A DNA stretch of 64,000 nucleotides, taken from NCBI RefSeq assembly GCF_003668575.1, contig NZ_RCVZ01000013.1:1-64000 (forward strand), given 5' to 3'. This DNA is from Falsibacillus albus (GTDB taxonomy: Bacteria > Bacillota > Bacilli > Bacillales > DSM-25281). A program made the position numbers and the translations under genes. The notes under the pieces are model-generated. The model did not search any database. It saw only the letters and a list, made by a program, of their open reading frames with translations, and was not told the DNA's origin. Below, piece after piece: positions 56,801 through 64,000 of the stretch (positions are counted from its first letter, which is position 1; each line of letters begins with the position of its first letter).

Positions 56801-57962
56801 GAAAAGCCGCCATTCTGTCTTGAAAACGGAATCCTAGAAAATAAAGCTCCTGCATCACAGTAAAAAATGACTCTTTATCAACTTTATACAGCTGTCTCAG
56901 CCGGTCTTCATTCAGACTTGAAAAAGTCTGACATCCCTCCAGCCCTTCAGCGGATATAAAAAAGTTCTCTAGGGACATCCCTGCCAGATGTACAGGATGA
57001 TTAATCTGTCCGGCGGACTGCCAGAAATCCTTCGGGACTTCCCTGATCTCTGCAACAGGTGTTGCAAGCTTTCTTTCTGGCACATGAACTTTAGGAACAG
57101 GCTGATTCTGCTTATAATCGTCCGGCTGTTCATGAAAGCTTTTATTCATTAAAAACCAGGCTGGCTCCTGATTAGTCGAGCGTGCACCATTTTTAGAGAA
57201 GCGGAAATAAAGCTTATGCTCCTTTAGGGCAAAAAGCTTCTCCTTCAATGACCAATCACCAACCACCCATAAGGCACCCTTCTTATCCCGTTTATCTATA
57301 TATTCCAGGCCCTCCTGATTTAGATACTGAAACAGAAAGAACGATTCCTTTTCTTCTCCCGCTTCTCCCTCAGTGACTTGATCTTCCCGAAAAGCGAGCC
57401 GCTCTTTTTCCTCTTTTATAGCATCGAGCTGCTGTTGAATTTCATCTCGCATTTTGTCGATCTGCTGCATGCCCTTTTCAAAAAACGGCTTCATCAGCTC
57501 ACTGATCTGCTCCTCTGACAAAGATGGATTTTCGCTTTTCTCAGGAGCACGCAACTTATAAACCGGTGCCTCAAAGTCATAGTTCACATACACCTGCATA
57601 TACCAGACACTGATATCAAACAAATAACGGTGCGCCTTCATCCCATCCTCCAATGACGGTGGAGTGAGATCATGGGCTGCCTTATTGCCCATCTTGCGCA
57701 CCCATTCAAGCTTTATGTAAATATCCTCTTCAATCGCATTTTGACGATACAGCTTATGAATGCGCTCCGAATGCTTCAGTGGATACACATCCTCAATGCC
57801 CTCGTCTTTACTTACCAACTTAATCAAATTTTCTGTATACAGCCTTGCCTGAATCATCACAGATTGAGGTTGGGAAAACAGCATACTCTCCAGATCCTCT
57901 GCTAGCGCCAACAAATCTTTCGAGACCACCTCAATAAACTCAAACAAACTCTTCCCTCTCAT
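53859..57962 (-). CDS. 1367-aa DUF4145/HhH/sigma-like/winged-helix protein (candidate new defence sensor)
   Basis: First and largest gene of the operon; ATG 57962 lies after GGGAGGCTTC. Domain order: (1) residues about 10-135, a DUF4145/HEPN-like helical bundle with EWVRKMGNKAAHDLTPPSLE, like the N-terminus of HsdR; (2) a Glu/Lys-rich helix then a beta domain with LFALKEHKLYFRFSKNG; (3) helix-hairpin-helix segments, the clearest being LKEIKGVGIGKVKAIVEKL near 630, with KLKGVGERTVDKFW earlier; (4) a sigma-70 region-4-like helix-turn-helix, HLTLEALGQEAGLTRERIRQ near 720; (5) a long tail of repeated winged-helix-like units (PIHVLKLYERVKKEALEQNI; LATYQEMYEQFVEKKGWKRF). No nuclease, helicase or Walker motif is visible. 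It would bind DNA in several ways and probably recruits the SMC-like ATPase. I know no named system with this set. Confidence 0.75.
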   Translation of the reverse strand: MRGKSLFEFIEVVSKDLLALAEDLESMLFSQPQSVMIQARLYTENLIKLVSKDEGIEDVYPLKHSERIHKLYRQNAIEEDIYIKLEWVRKMGNKAAHDLTPPSLEDGMKAHRYLFDISVWYMQVYVNYDFEAPVYKLRAPEKSENPSLSEEQISELMKPFFEKGMQQIDKMRDEIQQQLDAIKEEKERLAFREDQVTEGEAGEEKESFFLFQYLNQEGLEYIDKRDKKGALWVVGDWSLKEKLFALKEHKLYFRFSKNGARSTNQEPAWFLMNKSFHEQPDDYKQNQPVPKVHVPERKLATPVAEIREVPKDFWQSAGQINHPVHLAGMSLENFFISAEGLEGCQTFSSLNEDRLRQLYKVDKESFFTVMQELYFLGFRFQDRMAAFQPGPSLEKDCMVRIKHASGLKIRDVAPFAVSEGLAERNIRLVQELDLLLLSSLNWWTGTDNEDWLKKIKYNAEVANSEAEKKEISDHGEHSLIYKGEQLSISLNVAEAPLNEIGVEGCEHLINKFQSIGVDKLKDIDFPLDGIHEKLKGVGERTVDKFWSQLPAERQLVIQPVEETDGERKVFFEGQIIVIPEELKEIMLDSQDFPGAEKAIGNMKQNGIESLKDLPADLKKLKEIKGVGIGKVKAIVEKLPAIIQRELNLAEIASLPPSEYYLFLMKECQEWIGRITESEENAKAEKIQPRYLELTKNRFDADLEGQHLTLEALGQEAGLTRERIRQIIAKGDQRLAGKVEPVIRAFFAASRDSLAITELKDLDLSSFKDYLMAKGLEVLGYEVFTRGGLTYITKLGRDALEDLEKSIVREFREAFHLHVISQEDLTHFCEEKAEDDALPDSFVSAVAKPEITWVAEGQGILSTSRKKDVVEMVMLQYPEGVDVYKQEQELINKANDFMPGEFEGERAFYSIATRADLSETFILWDRGRYIHNRFVTAEESFIKDTQEIAVQIMEKDGPIHVLKLYERVKKEALEQNIPSEYGLYSLMRKYSDTRLDLQKFPHIYPEGTDRQMNADHIKEFIRDRGGLATYQEMYEQFVEKKGWKRFTLEYNLTTNEEIVSCGRGEYTLLSLYSNVSSSDLDFVTAQIRNKLEESPITLIHSFFEQNELLIRDLGIKSKQLLHAILKDRERDSFRMPRYPYILTKDATIDQFSAKGLIEEYIQEQQDIVPREEVSQWITDVFGENDSILDIVLLNSKEILYYSKGQYGEYIHKQTIGYNAELEQRILKAAEQLFCEESALRGREYVFLEELVKEDVLPELANDIDWGAELLGDILKKSGQWNLIGSYGAILTPKSSSISTNTDFIGLLLKTEFDGSVRIKDLRQYLAAIQYSNEGKLLVEVEEALKNQSAPFEIDGDEILLRDWSEVNI

Positions 57963-58138
57963 CAAACGAAGCCTCCCACTTGCATTACATTTGTTACATC
58001 ATCTATACAACTATGTAACAACTATTTTAACAAAAAAGTGGGGTTTTGACATTTGAGGTTAGGAGTTTGCGTGGTTAAACAACATGTTTTACTTATGATG
58101 CGGTTCACCGTGACACTTCTTTCGGTAAACTTTATTTA

Positions 58139-59050
58139 CTATTCTATTTTATTGAACTCCTTGAGAAGGTCAAATGTCCTTTGAAGTTCATCTTCAGTTG
58201 TTTTTCTATAAACCAGTTGTCCCATAGCTAACATTACAAAGTTAAACTTATCAAAAGTATGGTTAGTATATTTTCTATTTCCACTCCAGATATCCTTCAT
58301 GAAGTTATTCATTTGCAAATGATAATAGGTAGGCATTTTCAAATCATTTACCTCGTAAAAATAGTAATTATAATCGGCTTGTCCATAGTTAAGAAATTTA
58401 AGATGTTCTTCCTCACATTCATTACAAGAGATCGCAATTTCCTCTACTACATTACTTGTTTTATTCTGAATAAAAATAATTTTTGCATCTTCACTGTGTT
58501 CTACTAGTTCCTTTGAACAATTTTCACAATATAAGAATTGTGGGTCTTTTTTAGGAATGAAATTCGACAAGGTTGTATTTCTTATTAGAATACAATATTT
58601 TTCCCAGGATTTTGGGAAGTGTCTTTGAAATAATATCCTTCCAGCACTACTATTTATTAATTCTCTTTCAATCCTTGCACTATTAAATAGATCAAACTCA
58701 TCTATTGATTTTGAATCTACTAACTCGTTAAGTTTGGTAAGTAGAGGCGACGATATAGAAGCAGAATAAAAACTTAAAAAACCATTACATTTCTTAGCTT
58801 TAACTCTATCTGTTATATCTGTTTCATCTGATCTATTCACAGAATTTGAAGAATTTCTATGAGCAAAATGCTTGCAACTTACTAACCATAAGAAATCACT
58901 CACTTTATCTTTTACAATAAGATCCTTTCCTCCATCTGGACCAATAGAAGGTGGATCAATTAGTTCAAATTTTTCACTTAAAAATTCTTGTGCAAATAGT
59001 TCCCAACTTTCTAAGTCATTCTTTATTTCTTTAAAATCTATAATACCCAT
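58139..59050 (-). CDS. Mrr-like restriction endonuclease-fold protein
   Basis: A 303-aa protein with an N-terminal Mrr-type nuclease domain: ESWELFAQEFLSEKFELIDP, then SIGPDGGKDLIV (Asp of PD-(D/E)XK) and LWLVSCKHFAHR (x-x-C-K in place of E-x-K, as in several Mrr relatives). A second part holds a Cys-rich segment (FLYCENCSKELVEHSEDA ... ISCNECEEEHL), two CxxC pairs that can bind zinc. ATG 59050 follows AAAGGAGAATTGG. It probably cuts modified or foreign DNA. It is separated from the DUF262 gene by a terminator and is a single-gene unit. Confidence 0.75.
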   Translation of the reverse strand: MGIIDFKEIKNDLESWELFAQEFLSEKFELIDPPSIGPDGGKDLIVKDKVSDFLWLVSCKHFAHRNSSNSVNRSDETDITDRVKAKKCNGFLSFYSASISSPLLTKLNELVDSKSIDEFDLFNSARIERELINSSAGRILFQRHFPKSWEKYCILIRNTTLSNFIPKKDPQFLYCENCSKELVEHSEDAKIIFIQNKTSNVVEEIAISCNECEEEHLKFLNYGQADYNYYFYEVNDLKMPTYYHLQMNNFMKDIWSGNRKYTNHTFDKFNFVMLAMGQLVYRKTTEDELQRTFDLLKEFNKIE

Positions 59051-59111
59051 AAATTCCAATTCTCCTTTATACAATAAAAACTGAACTTTGTTATATTTCA
59101 CTATTATTAAT

Positions 59112-59144
59112 AAAATGCCTTCAATTCAATATGAAGGCATTTTA
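59112..59144 (-). terminator. Terminator of the DUF262 gene
   Basis: AAAATGCCTTC and GAAGGCATTTT form a perfect stem, five bases past the stop in minus order. Confidence 0.8.
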
Positions 59145-59148
59145 CATA

Positions 59149-60897
59149 TCAGACAGATAAAATAGATTTTAATTTATTAAAGATTATATCACTACGTTTC
59201 TCAATAAAAGTATCAAAGTCTAATAGTTTTAAACTTGCCTTTGGTATATAGTGTTTATCCATATAATCTGTTCTCTTATTTTGATCTAGATACGTTTTTA
59301 CTATCCATTCATCAAACATCAAATTGGACTTTTGTTGATTTGGAATACCTTCAAGGAGTTGTAGATTGACTATTGAATTACATTCACTAATGAAAATATC
59401 TTGTTTATAATCTGGTACACCATTATTAGATAATTTTTTCTTTGTAAATAAACTTTTCGCAAATATGTGATCAAGATGAAATTTGTTTCTAAAATCTAAA
59501 GTCGGATAAAGTAATGCTAAAACAGAGAATGTATGCTTCTGACCATATTGATAGGTAAGCAAGTTGCTAATCTCATCATCATTAAACGAAAAAGATTTAT
59601 TACTACCTTTAAACTCATCAATAATAGCATTAAGCGGGAATTCAGCATGGTTAGTTAGTATAATTTTTCTTAATGGTCTCAAAACATTGTCAGGCTGTCC
59701 GCTAAACACTCTTTTCAATAAAGCAAGAATTAGCCACTTATGTATTCGCTGCCTGTCACTATTATAAGAAGAAGATTGAACGTAATTATGTGGTAATCCT
59801 ATTTTCAATAAATAATAAGCAATTGGGATTATTGCATTATTAGATGTTAAGGTTTCTTGATTATACCCAAAGTTGGATACAAGACTTACAGCTAATCGAA
59901 TAGCTTTTTTTACATTATCCCATTTCAGCTCAATTTTCTGCATTGTTTCTGAATCAAAATTATCAACTTTAAATGCAATATCACTGAAATCACAAAGCAC
60001 TAAACACGATTTCAATACAAAATCCTTGTTAAAGTTAAATCCATCGCCAATCTGATTTATTTCGTCTACAAATTCAGTGATTTCTTTTCGGGCATCTTTA
60101 TTCTTCCATTGAGCAGTTGCAATTGAGAGTAGTAAGTCTGAATAGCTTAATGCTGTTCCACCACTGTTTACACGAATAAAGATATTTAAAACTTTATCGA
60201 GTTTCTGTTCTTTTTCCAAATAGTAATTTATACTCGGTGTTTCATTAATAGCTTTATAAAGTTTAAAAAGTGTCTGGTTAGCAAACAAAGCCTTTTCTTT
60301 TTCAATCGAACCTAGCCCATTTTCTATAAGATACTGATTCACTTCATATTGATCCCTAATATCTAAAATATCGGAAACCTTATACCAGTAAGCAAGATTA
60401 TTTGTATTATCAGCAGCAGCACTTTCTTCTGTTAAGAACCTAAAATCATATACGGTATCAAATTCTTCTGAAGGTGCTAATAAATCAACATAAAGTTGTT
60501 GTTTAGGGTATGCTAAAGGGTTTTCTCTACGCATTCTTGGAAGTTTGTATGCGTAACTACCCTTTAAACCAATATACATTGAGGTCAAACGTTGCTGACC
60601 GTCCAATATAGCTATAATATCCTCTTCACCACTAATACTTGCATTGGGGTTATGACGGTTATCTCTTTCATGATATTCTCTTATAAACTCGTAAAATTGA
60701 AATTCCTTACTTTTTTCTTTATTTACATACCAAAAGAGAAATGAACCTACAGGATAACCTTGCATCAATGAGTCGAATAGTCGTTCAATTTGGTCAGTAT
60801 CCCATACGAATTCACGTTGTATAGCTGGTAGAATATATTTTTTCCGATGGATATTTTCTATAACTTCTCTAATTGTGAGAGCTGTTTGAAACGCCAT
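59149..60897 (-). CDS. DUF262/DUF1524 GmrSD-like type IV restriction protein
   Basis: The 582-aa protein has an N-terminal ParB-like DUF262 domain, ILPAIQREFVWDTDQIERLF with LMQGYPVGSFLFWY and the signature IIAILDGQQRLTSMYIGLKG, which binds and hydrolyses nucleotides in GmrS and related proteins. The C-terminal DUF1524 part has the HNH-like FHLDHIFAKSLFTKKK and SECNSIVNLQLLEGIPNQ with KS, the nuclease of GmrD and SspE. One fused chain is common. It should cleave glucosylated or otherwise modified DNA. ATG 60897 follows AAAGGGGAGAG. Neighbouring short proteins may be partners. Confidence 0.85.
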   Translation of the reverse strand: MAFQTALTIREVIENIHRKKYILPAIQREFVWDTDQIERLFDSLMQGYPVGSFLFWYVNKEKSKEFQFYEFIREYHERDNRHNPNASISGEEDIIAILDGQQRLTSMYIGLKGSYAYKLPRMRRENPLAYPKQQLYVDLLAPSEEFDTVYDFRFLTEESAAADNTNNLAYWYKVSDILDIRDQYEVNQYLIENGLGSIEKEKALFANQTLFKLYKAINETPSINYYLEKEQKLDKVLNIFIRVNSGGTALSYSDLLLSIATAQWKNKDARKEITEFVDEINQIGDGFNFNKDFVLKSCLVLCDFSDIAFKVDNFDSETMQKIELKWDNVKKAIRLAVSLVSNFGYNQETLTSNNAIIPIAYYLLKIGLPHNYVQSSSYNSDRQRIHKWLILALLKRVFSGQPDNVLRPLRKIILTNHAEFPLNAIIDEFKGSNKSFSFNDDEISNLLTYQYGQKHTFSVLALLYPTLDFRNKFHLDHIFAKSLFTKKKLSNNGVPDYKQDIFISECNSIVNLQLLEGIPNQQKSNLMFDEWIVKTYLDQNKRTDYMDKHYIPKASLKLLDFDTFIEKRSDIIFNKLKSILSV

Positions 60898-60927
60898 TTT
60901 TCTCTCCCCTTTCTAAAACTCAAGATG

Positions 60928-61143
60928 TTAGAAACATTTTTTACATTTTTTGTATCTTAGTTGACCATAAAAATTTCTATTATTGATTTCAGCATTACTT
61001 ATGGATTCAAATTGATACCATCCACCATCCTTTAAATTGCGTTCAATTCCTTTAGTTGTGGTTTCACTAGATAAGACATATGAACAAGATTTTTTATGTA
61101 CCGTGCAACATTTATCTGGATAATCGACATTCATCCATATCAT
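60928..61143 (-). CDS. Small Cys-rich protein
   Basis: A 71-aa protein containing NVDYPDKCCTVHKKSCSYV near the start and GQLRYKKCKKCF at the end; the CC, C and C-x-x-C set could bind zinc. ATG 61143 follows AAGGGGAATTG. It lies 30 bases upstream of the DUF262 gene and is likely cotranscribed. No family recognised. Confidence 0.55.
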   Translation of the reverse strand: MIWMNVDYPDKCCTVHKKSCSYVLSSETTTKGIERNLKDGGWYQFESISNAEINNRNFYGQLRYKKCKKCF

Positions 61144-61178
61144 CACTCAATTCCCCTTATCAACATCGTCAGTTTTAT

Positions 61179-61439
61179 TTACCAATCATTTTGTCTGATT
61201 CTCTTGTCCATAAGGATGGCAAATAAATATGAAGGAGCCTGTAGACTTTGTAATGGAACAGTATTATCTAATGGTACATCTTTTAAGGCTTCAGCAAAGG
61301 TGCTTTTAGAAACGATACGATTTGTTCTGCTTAATTTTATCGTATTACCTTCTACTTTATAGGTAAATTCTCCACCTTTAATTTGTTTGAATACTTGCCC
61401 TTCATTTTCATTTATTCTTTCCCATATTACTTCAATCAT
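61179..61439 (-). CDS. Small protein of restriction/mobile loci
   Basis: An 86-aa protein: IEVIWERINENEGQVFKQIK, then GGEFTYKVEGNTIKLSRTNR and VPLDNTVPLQSLQAPSYLFA followed by ILMDKRIR. The beta-rich F-T-Y-x-V-x-G-N-x-I and the LQAPSYxxAILMD end form a pattern I associate with short proteins adjacent to restriction genes, of unknown role. ATG 61439 follows TAGGAAGG. It precedes the Cys-rich gene by 35 bases and is likely cotranscribed. Confidence 0.6.
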   Translation of the reverse strand: MIEVIWERINENEGQVFKQIKGGEFTYKVEGNTIKLSRTNRIVSKSTFAEALKDVPLDNTVPLQSLQAPSYLFAILMDKRIRQNDW

Positions 61440-61558
61440 CAAATCAACCTTCCTAAATTTCCAGTTAAATAGGTATGTTATTTAATTGCTTATTTTCTTT
61501 ATTAGTTCAACTTACATATTTCTCCACAAATAGCCAATATACCTCCAATTCATATTAT

Positions 61559-61597
61559 AAAAAAAATAGTTCCCATCACGATATGATAGGAACCTTG
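61559..61597 (-). terminator. Terminator of the RadC-like gene
   Basis: In minus order GGTTCC-TATCA and TGATG-GGAACT pair and are followed by a run of T. Confidence 0.65.
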
Positions 61598-61638
61598 CTT
61601 ATTGAATAGAATCATTTTATTTTTTACTAAGGAACATT

Positions 61639-62148
61639 TCAAATATGACCTTTTTCTTTTAATGAAATAAACTTATCTGCGCACACAACAAGATGATCCA
61701 GTACATCGATACCTATGATTTTTCCAGCTTCAACTAATCTCTTGGTCACCTCAATATCTTCACGACTTGGAGTTGGATCATTGCTAGGGTGATTATGAGC
61801 AACAATTACGGAAGCAGAATTTGAAAGTATAGCTGGTTTAAGAACTTCTCTGGGATGCACTATGCTGGCATTTAAACTCCCAATATGACATACATTTATT
61901 GTAGTAGGTTGATTCTTTGTATCTAAGCAAACAACTATAAAATACTCTCGATCTACTTCAACTAAGAATTGTTTCAGTAGTTTATAAGCATCTTCTGGCG
62001 ACCTGACATTTCTTTCTGGATAAAGGAAACTATTCTCTTTAACCAACTTTAGACTAACAATGTTTACTCTCTTAGCTGGTTGCTTTTGAAATTGATCTAC
62101 TTCTAATAACCTTAATTGCTCATTTTGTATCGGTAAATAATTTTTCAT
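61639..62148 (-). CDS. RadC-like JAB-domain protein
   Basis: A 169-aa metal-dependent JAB/MPN protein as often carried on mobile elements. NPERNVRSPEDAYKLL-like text (YPERNVRSPEDAYKLL) marks the start of the RadC domain, and the JAMM motif is VIVAHNHPSNDPTPSREDIE, with the zinc His pair and the Asp. IIGIDVLDHLVVCADKFISL ends it. The N-terminal helix-hairpin-helix of chromosomal RadC is missing, which is typical of mobile copies. ATG 62148 follows GGAGGAAG. It lies behind the recombinase gene on the same strand. Role unknown; anti-restriction has been suggested for relatives. Confidence 0.85.
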   Translation of the reverse strand: MKNYLPIQNEQLRLLEVDQFQKQPAKRVNIVSLKLVKENSFLYPERNVRSPEDAYKLLKQFLVEVDREYFIVVCLDTKNQPTTINVCHIGSLNASIVHPREVLKPAILSNSASVIVAHNHPSNDPTPSREDIEVTKRLVEAGKIIGIDVLDHLVVCADKFISLKEKGHI

Positions 62149-62182
62149 TTTAACTTCCTCCATGATATCGTTTAAAATTTGG

Positions 62183-63792
62183 TTATAAAACTAAAGTAAA
62201 ATTAAAAGAGGACGGATCTTCAACTGAAGATCCGTCCTCTTTTTCATCCAATATGTGATTTTTTGATTTTCCATCAAAGTGTAATATTATCGATTCAACT
62301 TTCCTTTCTTTACTTAATACAATTTTATCAACCACTAAATTTAAGATTGTTTTTTTCTGATCATGATTAGCATTTCTAATTATCTCGTTTAAATTACTCA
62401 TTAAATTCTTAACTACTTGGAATTCAATAGGGTCAGAATTATTTAATCGGAGTTTTTCTTGAATTGATTCTTTATGTTTCCTTTTGATTTCAATATCTTC
62501 TGAAATAGACCCAAGCCTCTTCGAAAGGTCTTCTTTCGTGATCATACCGTCTTCAAATAGTTCAAACCACTTACTCTTTTTATTATCATATCCACGAATC
62601 TCCCTATCAATATGCTGTAGTTGTTCCTCTAAAGGTTTTATCGTGTGCCTTCTTTTTTCATTTAAATTATTTACAATGTCGCTTAATAATTTTTCGTTTA
62701 ATAGATTACTCTGTATCTTATTAAATACAATTTTTTCTGTTTCATCTGCCTTAACACCATTTGACCTACAAGCTGCTGTACCCTTATTTCTCCAAGCTCC
62801 ACAATGATAATATCTGTGAAGTATATAACTTCCATCCTTATGCTTTTTCTTAACCCTTCCTGCAACCATAGACGAGCCACAGGCTGGGCACTTTAATAAG
62901 CCAGTTAAGGATAAGAACCACTATATACCCTATTGGGCTTATGGGATCTTTGACTATACAACTTCTGAACCTTTTCCCATAAATCCACAGTGATTATTGC
63001 ATCATGCCCTCCATCCACAATAATGGGATTTTTATTTGTTCCCTTTCTCCTCTTCTCACTCCAATTTTCCCTGCGATTATATCTAATTTTTCCAATATAT
63101 ATAGGATTCATCAGAATTTCTTTTACTGCGTTTATTGAAAACATATTTCCCTTTTTTGATTTATAACCAAGCTTATTAATATGATTTGTAAGGCTCTTTA
63201 ATCCCCTCCCTTCGGAATATAGTTTAAATATTTCTCTAACAATGAATGCTTCTTCTTCTACTACCTCTAACCTTGTTTTAGTATCATCTTTGTTACTCTT
63301 GGCACTTATATATCCTAATACCTGACCTCCATTCCACTTTCCTAATCTTGCTCTTTGTTTCATTCCCATTTTCACGTTATCTACTATGGTCTCCCTTTCG
63401 AACTCACCAATAGATGCTAATACATTCATCATTAGTCTTCCTTGTGGAGTTGTTGTGTCAAAGTGTTCAGAGCAACTTTTAAAATTCACATTGCTTTTGT
63501 TTAACTCTTCTACTATCTTAAGTAAATCTAAGTGATTCCTTGCTAGTCTGTTTGTTTTCCAGACCCATACCTCATCAAATTTCTTTTCTTTTGCATCCTT
63601 AAGAAGCTGCTGTAGTTGTAACCTCTTCTCCATTGATTTACCGCTGATGCCACGATCAATATAGTTAGAAATTACTTGCTTACCATCCAACTCAATCCTT
63701 TTTCTTACCGTATCAATTTGTGCATCAATAGAATATCCTTCTTCTGCCTGTTCAGCCGTAGAAACCCTTGCATATATAACAGCTCTTATCAT
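62183..63792 (-). pseudogene. Large serine recombinase, single-base frameshift
   Basis: Two ORFs form one gene of about 535 codons. The first has the resolvase domain with nucleophile Ser in YARVSTAEQAEEGYSIDAQ, GISGKSMEKR, WVWKTNRLARN and ASIGEFERETIVDNVKMGMK, then the recombinase domain. It ends SHKPNRVYSGSYP and a TAA near 62905. The second frame continues LTGLLKCPACGSSMVAGRVK with the zinc ribbon and the helical coiled-coil tail. The break is one missing T in CCTTAACTGG (should read CCTTTAACTGG for PLTGLL). The element's integrase is therefore inactive unless this is a sequencing error. ATG 63792 overlaps the stop of the 34-aa ORF. Confidence 0.85.
62204..62243 (-). terminator. Hairpin within the 3' end of the recombinase gene
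   Basis: AGAGGACGGATCTTCA and TGAAGATCCGTCCTCT pair perfectly, followed in minus order by TTTTAATTTT. It lies in the last codons of the recombinase reading frame and is a terminator candidate. Confidence 0.6.
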
Positions 63793-63893
63793 TTCTCTTT
63801 CACCTCCATTTCAACAATTAATTCTTGATAGAGCAAATCACTTATTAATTCAATTAAAATTGTATATATGCTTTTTTCATTACTCTCGACCAT
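63789..63893 (-). CDS. 34-aa ORF coupled to the serine recombinase
   Basis: ATG 63893 follows AGGGGG at suitable distance, and the reading frame MVESNEKSIYTILIELISDL continues to EMEVKEK. Its TGA overlaps the recombinase ATG (ATGA). Such short coupled leaders precede some serine recombinases, but no domain is visible. It is too short for a confident call. Confidence 0.5.
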   Translation of the reverse strand: MVESNEKSIYTILIELISDLLYQELIVEMEVKEK

Positions 63894-64000
63894 CCAGCAT
63901 TCCCCCTGATAGTTTTAATATTTGTAGGAATACATGCATACCAGGACTTATAACATTGCTCAAAGGTATAATATATATTTAATATCCTGGTAAATACTCT

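Overview
The window looks like chromosomal DNA of a Bacillaceae member (Bacillus sensu lato, possibly the Rossellomorea/Metabacillus range; this is an inference). It is AT-rich, uses strong GGAGG-type ribosome binding sites with frequent TTG and GTG starts, and carries typical families: an LCP wall-polymer ligase, an SE1832-type small protein, a VanRS-like two-component system, a CatE-like dioxygenase and a rifamycin phosphotransferase. No rRNA, tRNA or CRISPR array was seen.

Region 1-18.3 kb: the left edge carries the N-terminal end of a protein made of 17-residue tandem repeats, and a second, complete copy of this family lies at 17.5-18.3 kb. Between them are many small single-gene units: LCP protein, nucleotidyltransferases, HAD phosphatase, chloramphenicol-phosphotransferase-like kinase, TVP38-type membrane protein, VOC and GNAT proteins, a degenerate Ser/Thr-kinase-like protein, a CPBP protease, an AraC regulator, and a TetR/MFS efflux pair. 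Two small genes here are frameshifted. At least two families of short interspersed repeats sit between genes.

Region 18.3-31.6 kb: katG; a TetR-controlled operon (carboxymuconolactone-decarboxylase-like protein, aldo/keto reductase, cupin); CatE-like dioxygenase; a DUF6624-like protein; and an operon of methyltransferase, response regulator, histidine kinase and TVP38 protein. Near-identical CTTAAG-N4-CTTAAG boxes precede the first and last genes of that operon. An S9-type peptidase follows.

Region 31.6-38.9 kb is a decay zone with living genes interspersed. It holds a UPF0158 remnant, a roughly 95-bp vestige of a second katG 3' end, a truncated GNAT gene and a nonsense-interrupted gene, together with a methyltransferase, rifamycin phosphotransferase, peptidase E, a GNAT and a HAD phosphatase.

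Region 39.0-63.9 kb is a dense candidate defence island, almost all on the minus strand. In order from low to high coordinate it holds: a three-gene GHKL-ATPase operon; a SMUG2-like glycosylase with a small partner; an amidase; an McrB-like AAA ATPase with a DUF2357/PD-(D/E)XK partner (McrBC-like type IV restriction); a four-gene operon encoding a 1367-aa DUF4145/HhH/sigma-like/winged-helix protein, a 61-aa protein, a DndD-like SMC ATPase and a 144-aa protein; an Mrr-like nuclease; a DUF262/DUF1524 GmrSD-like protein; small unknown proteins; a RadC-like JAB protein; and a large serine recombinase broken by a one-base frameshift, preceded by a coupled 34-aa ORF. The four-gene SMC/sigma-like operon and the GHKL trio are the best candidates for undescribed systems.
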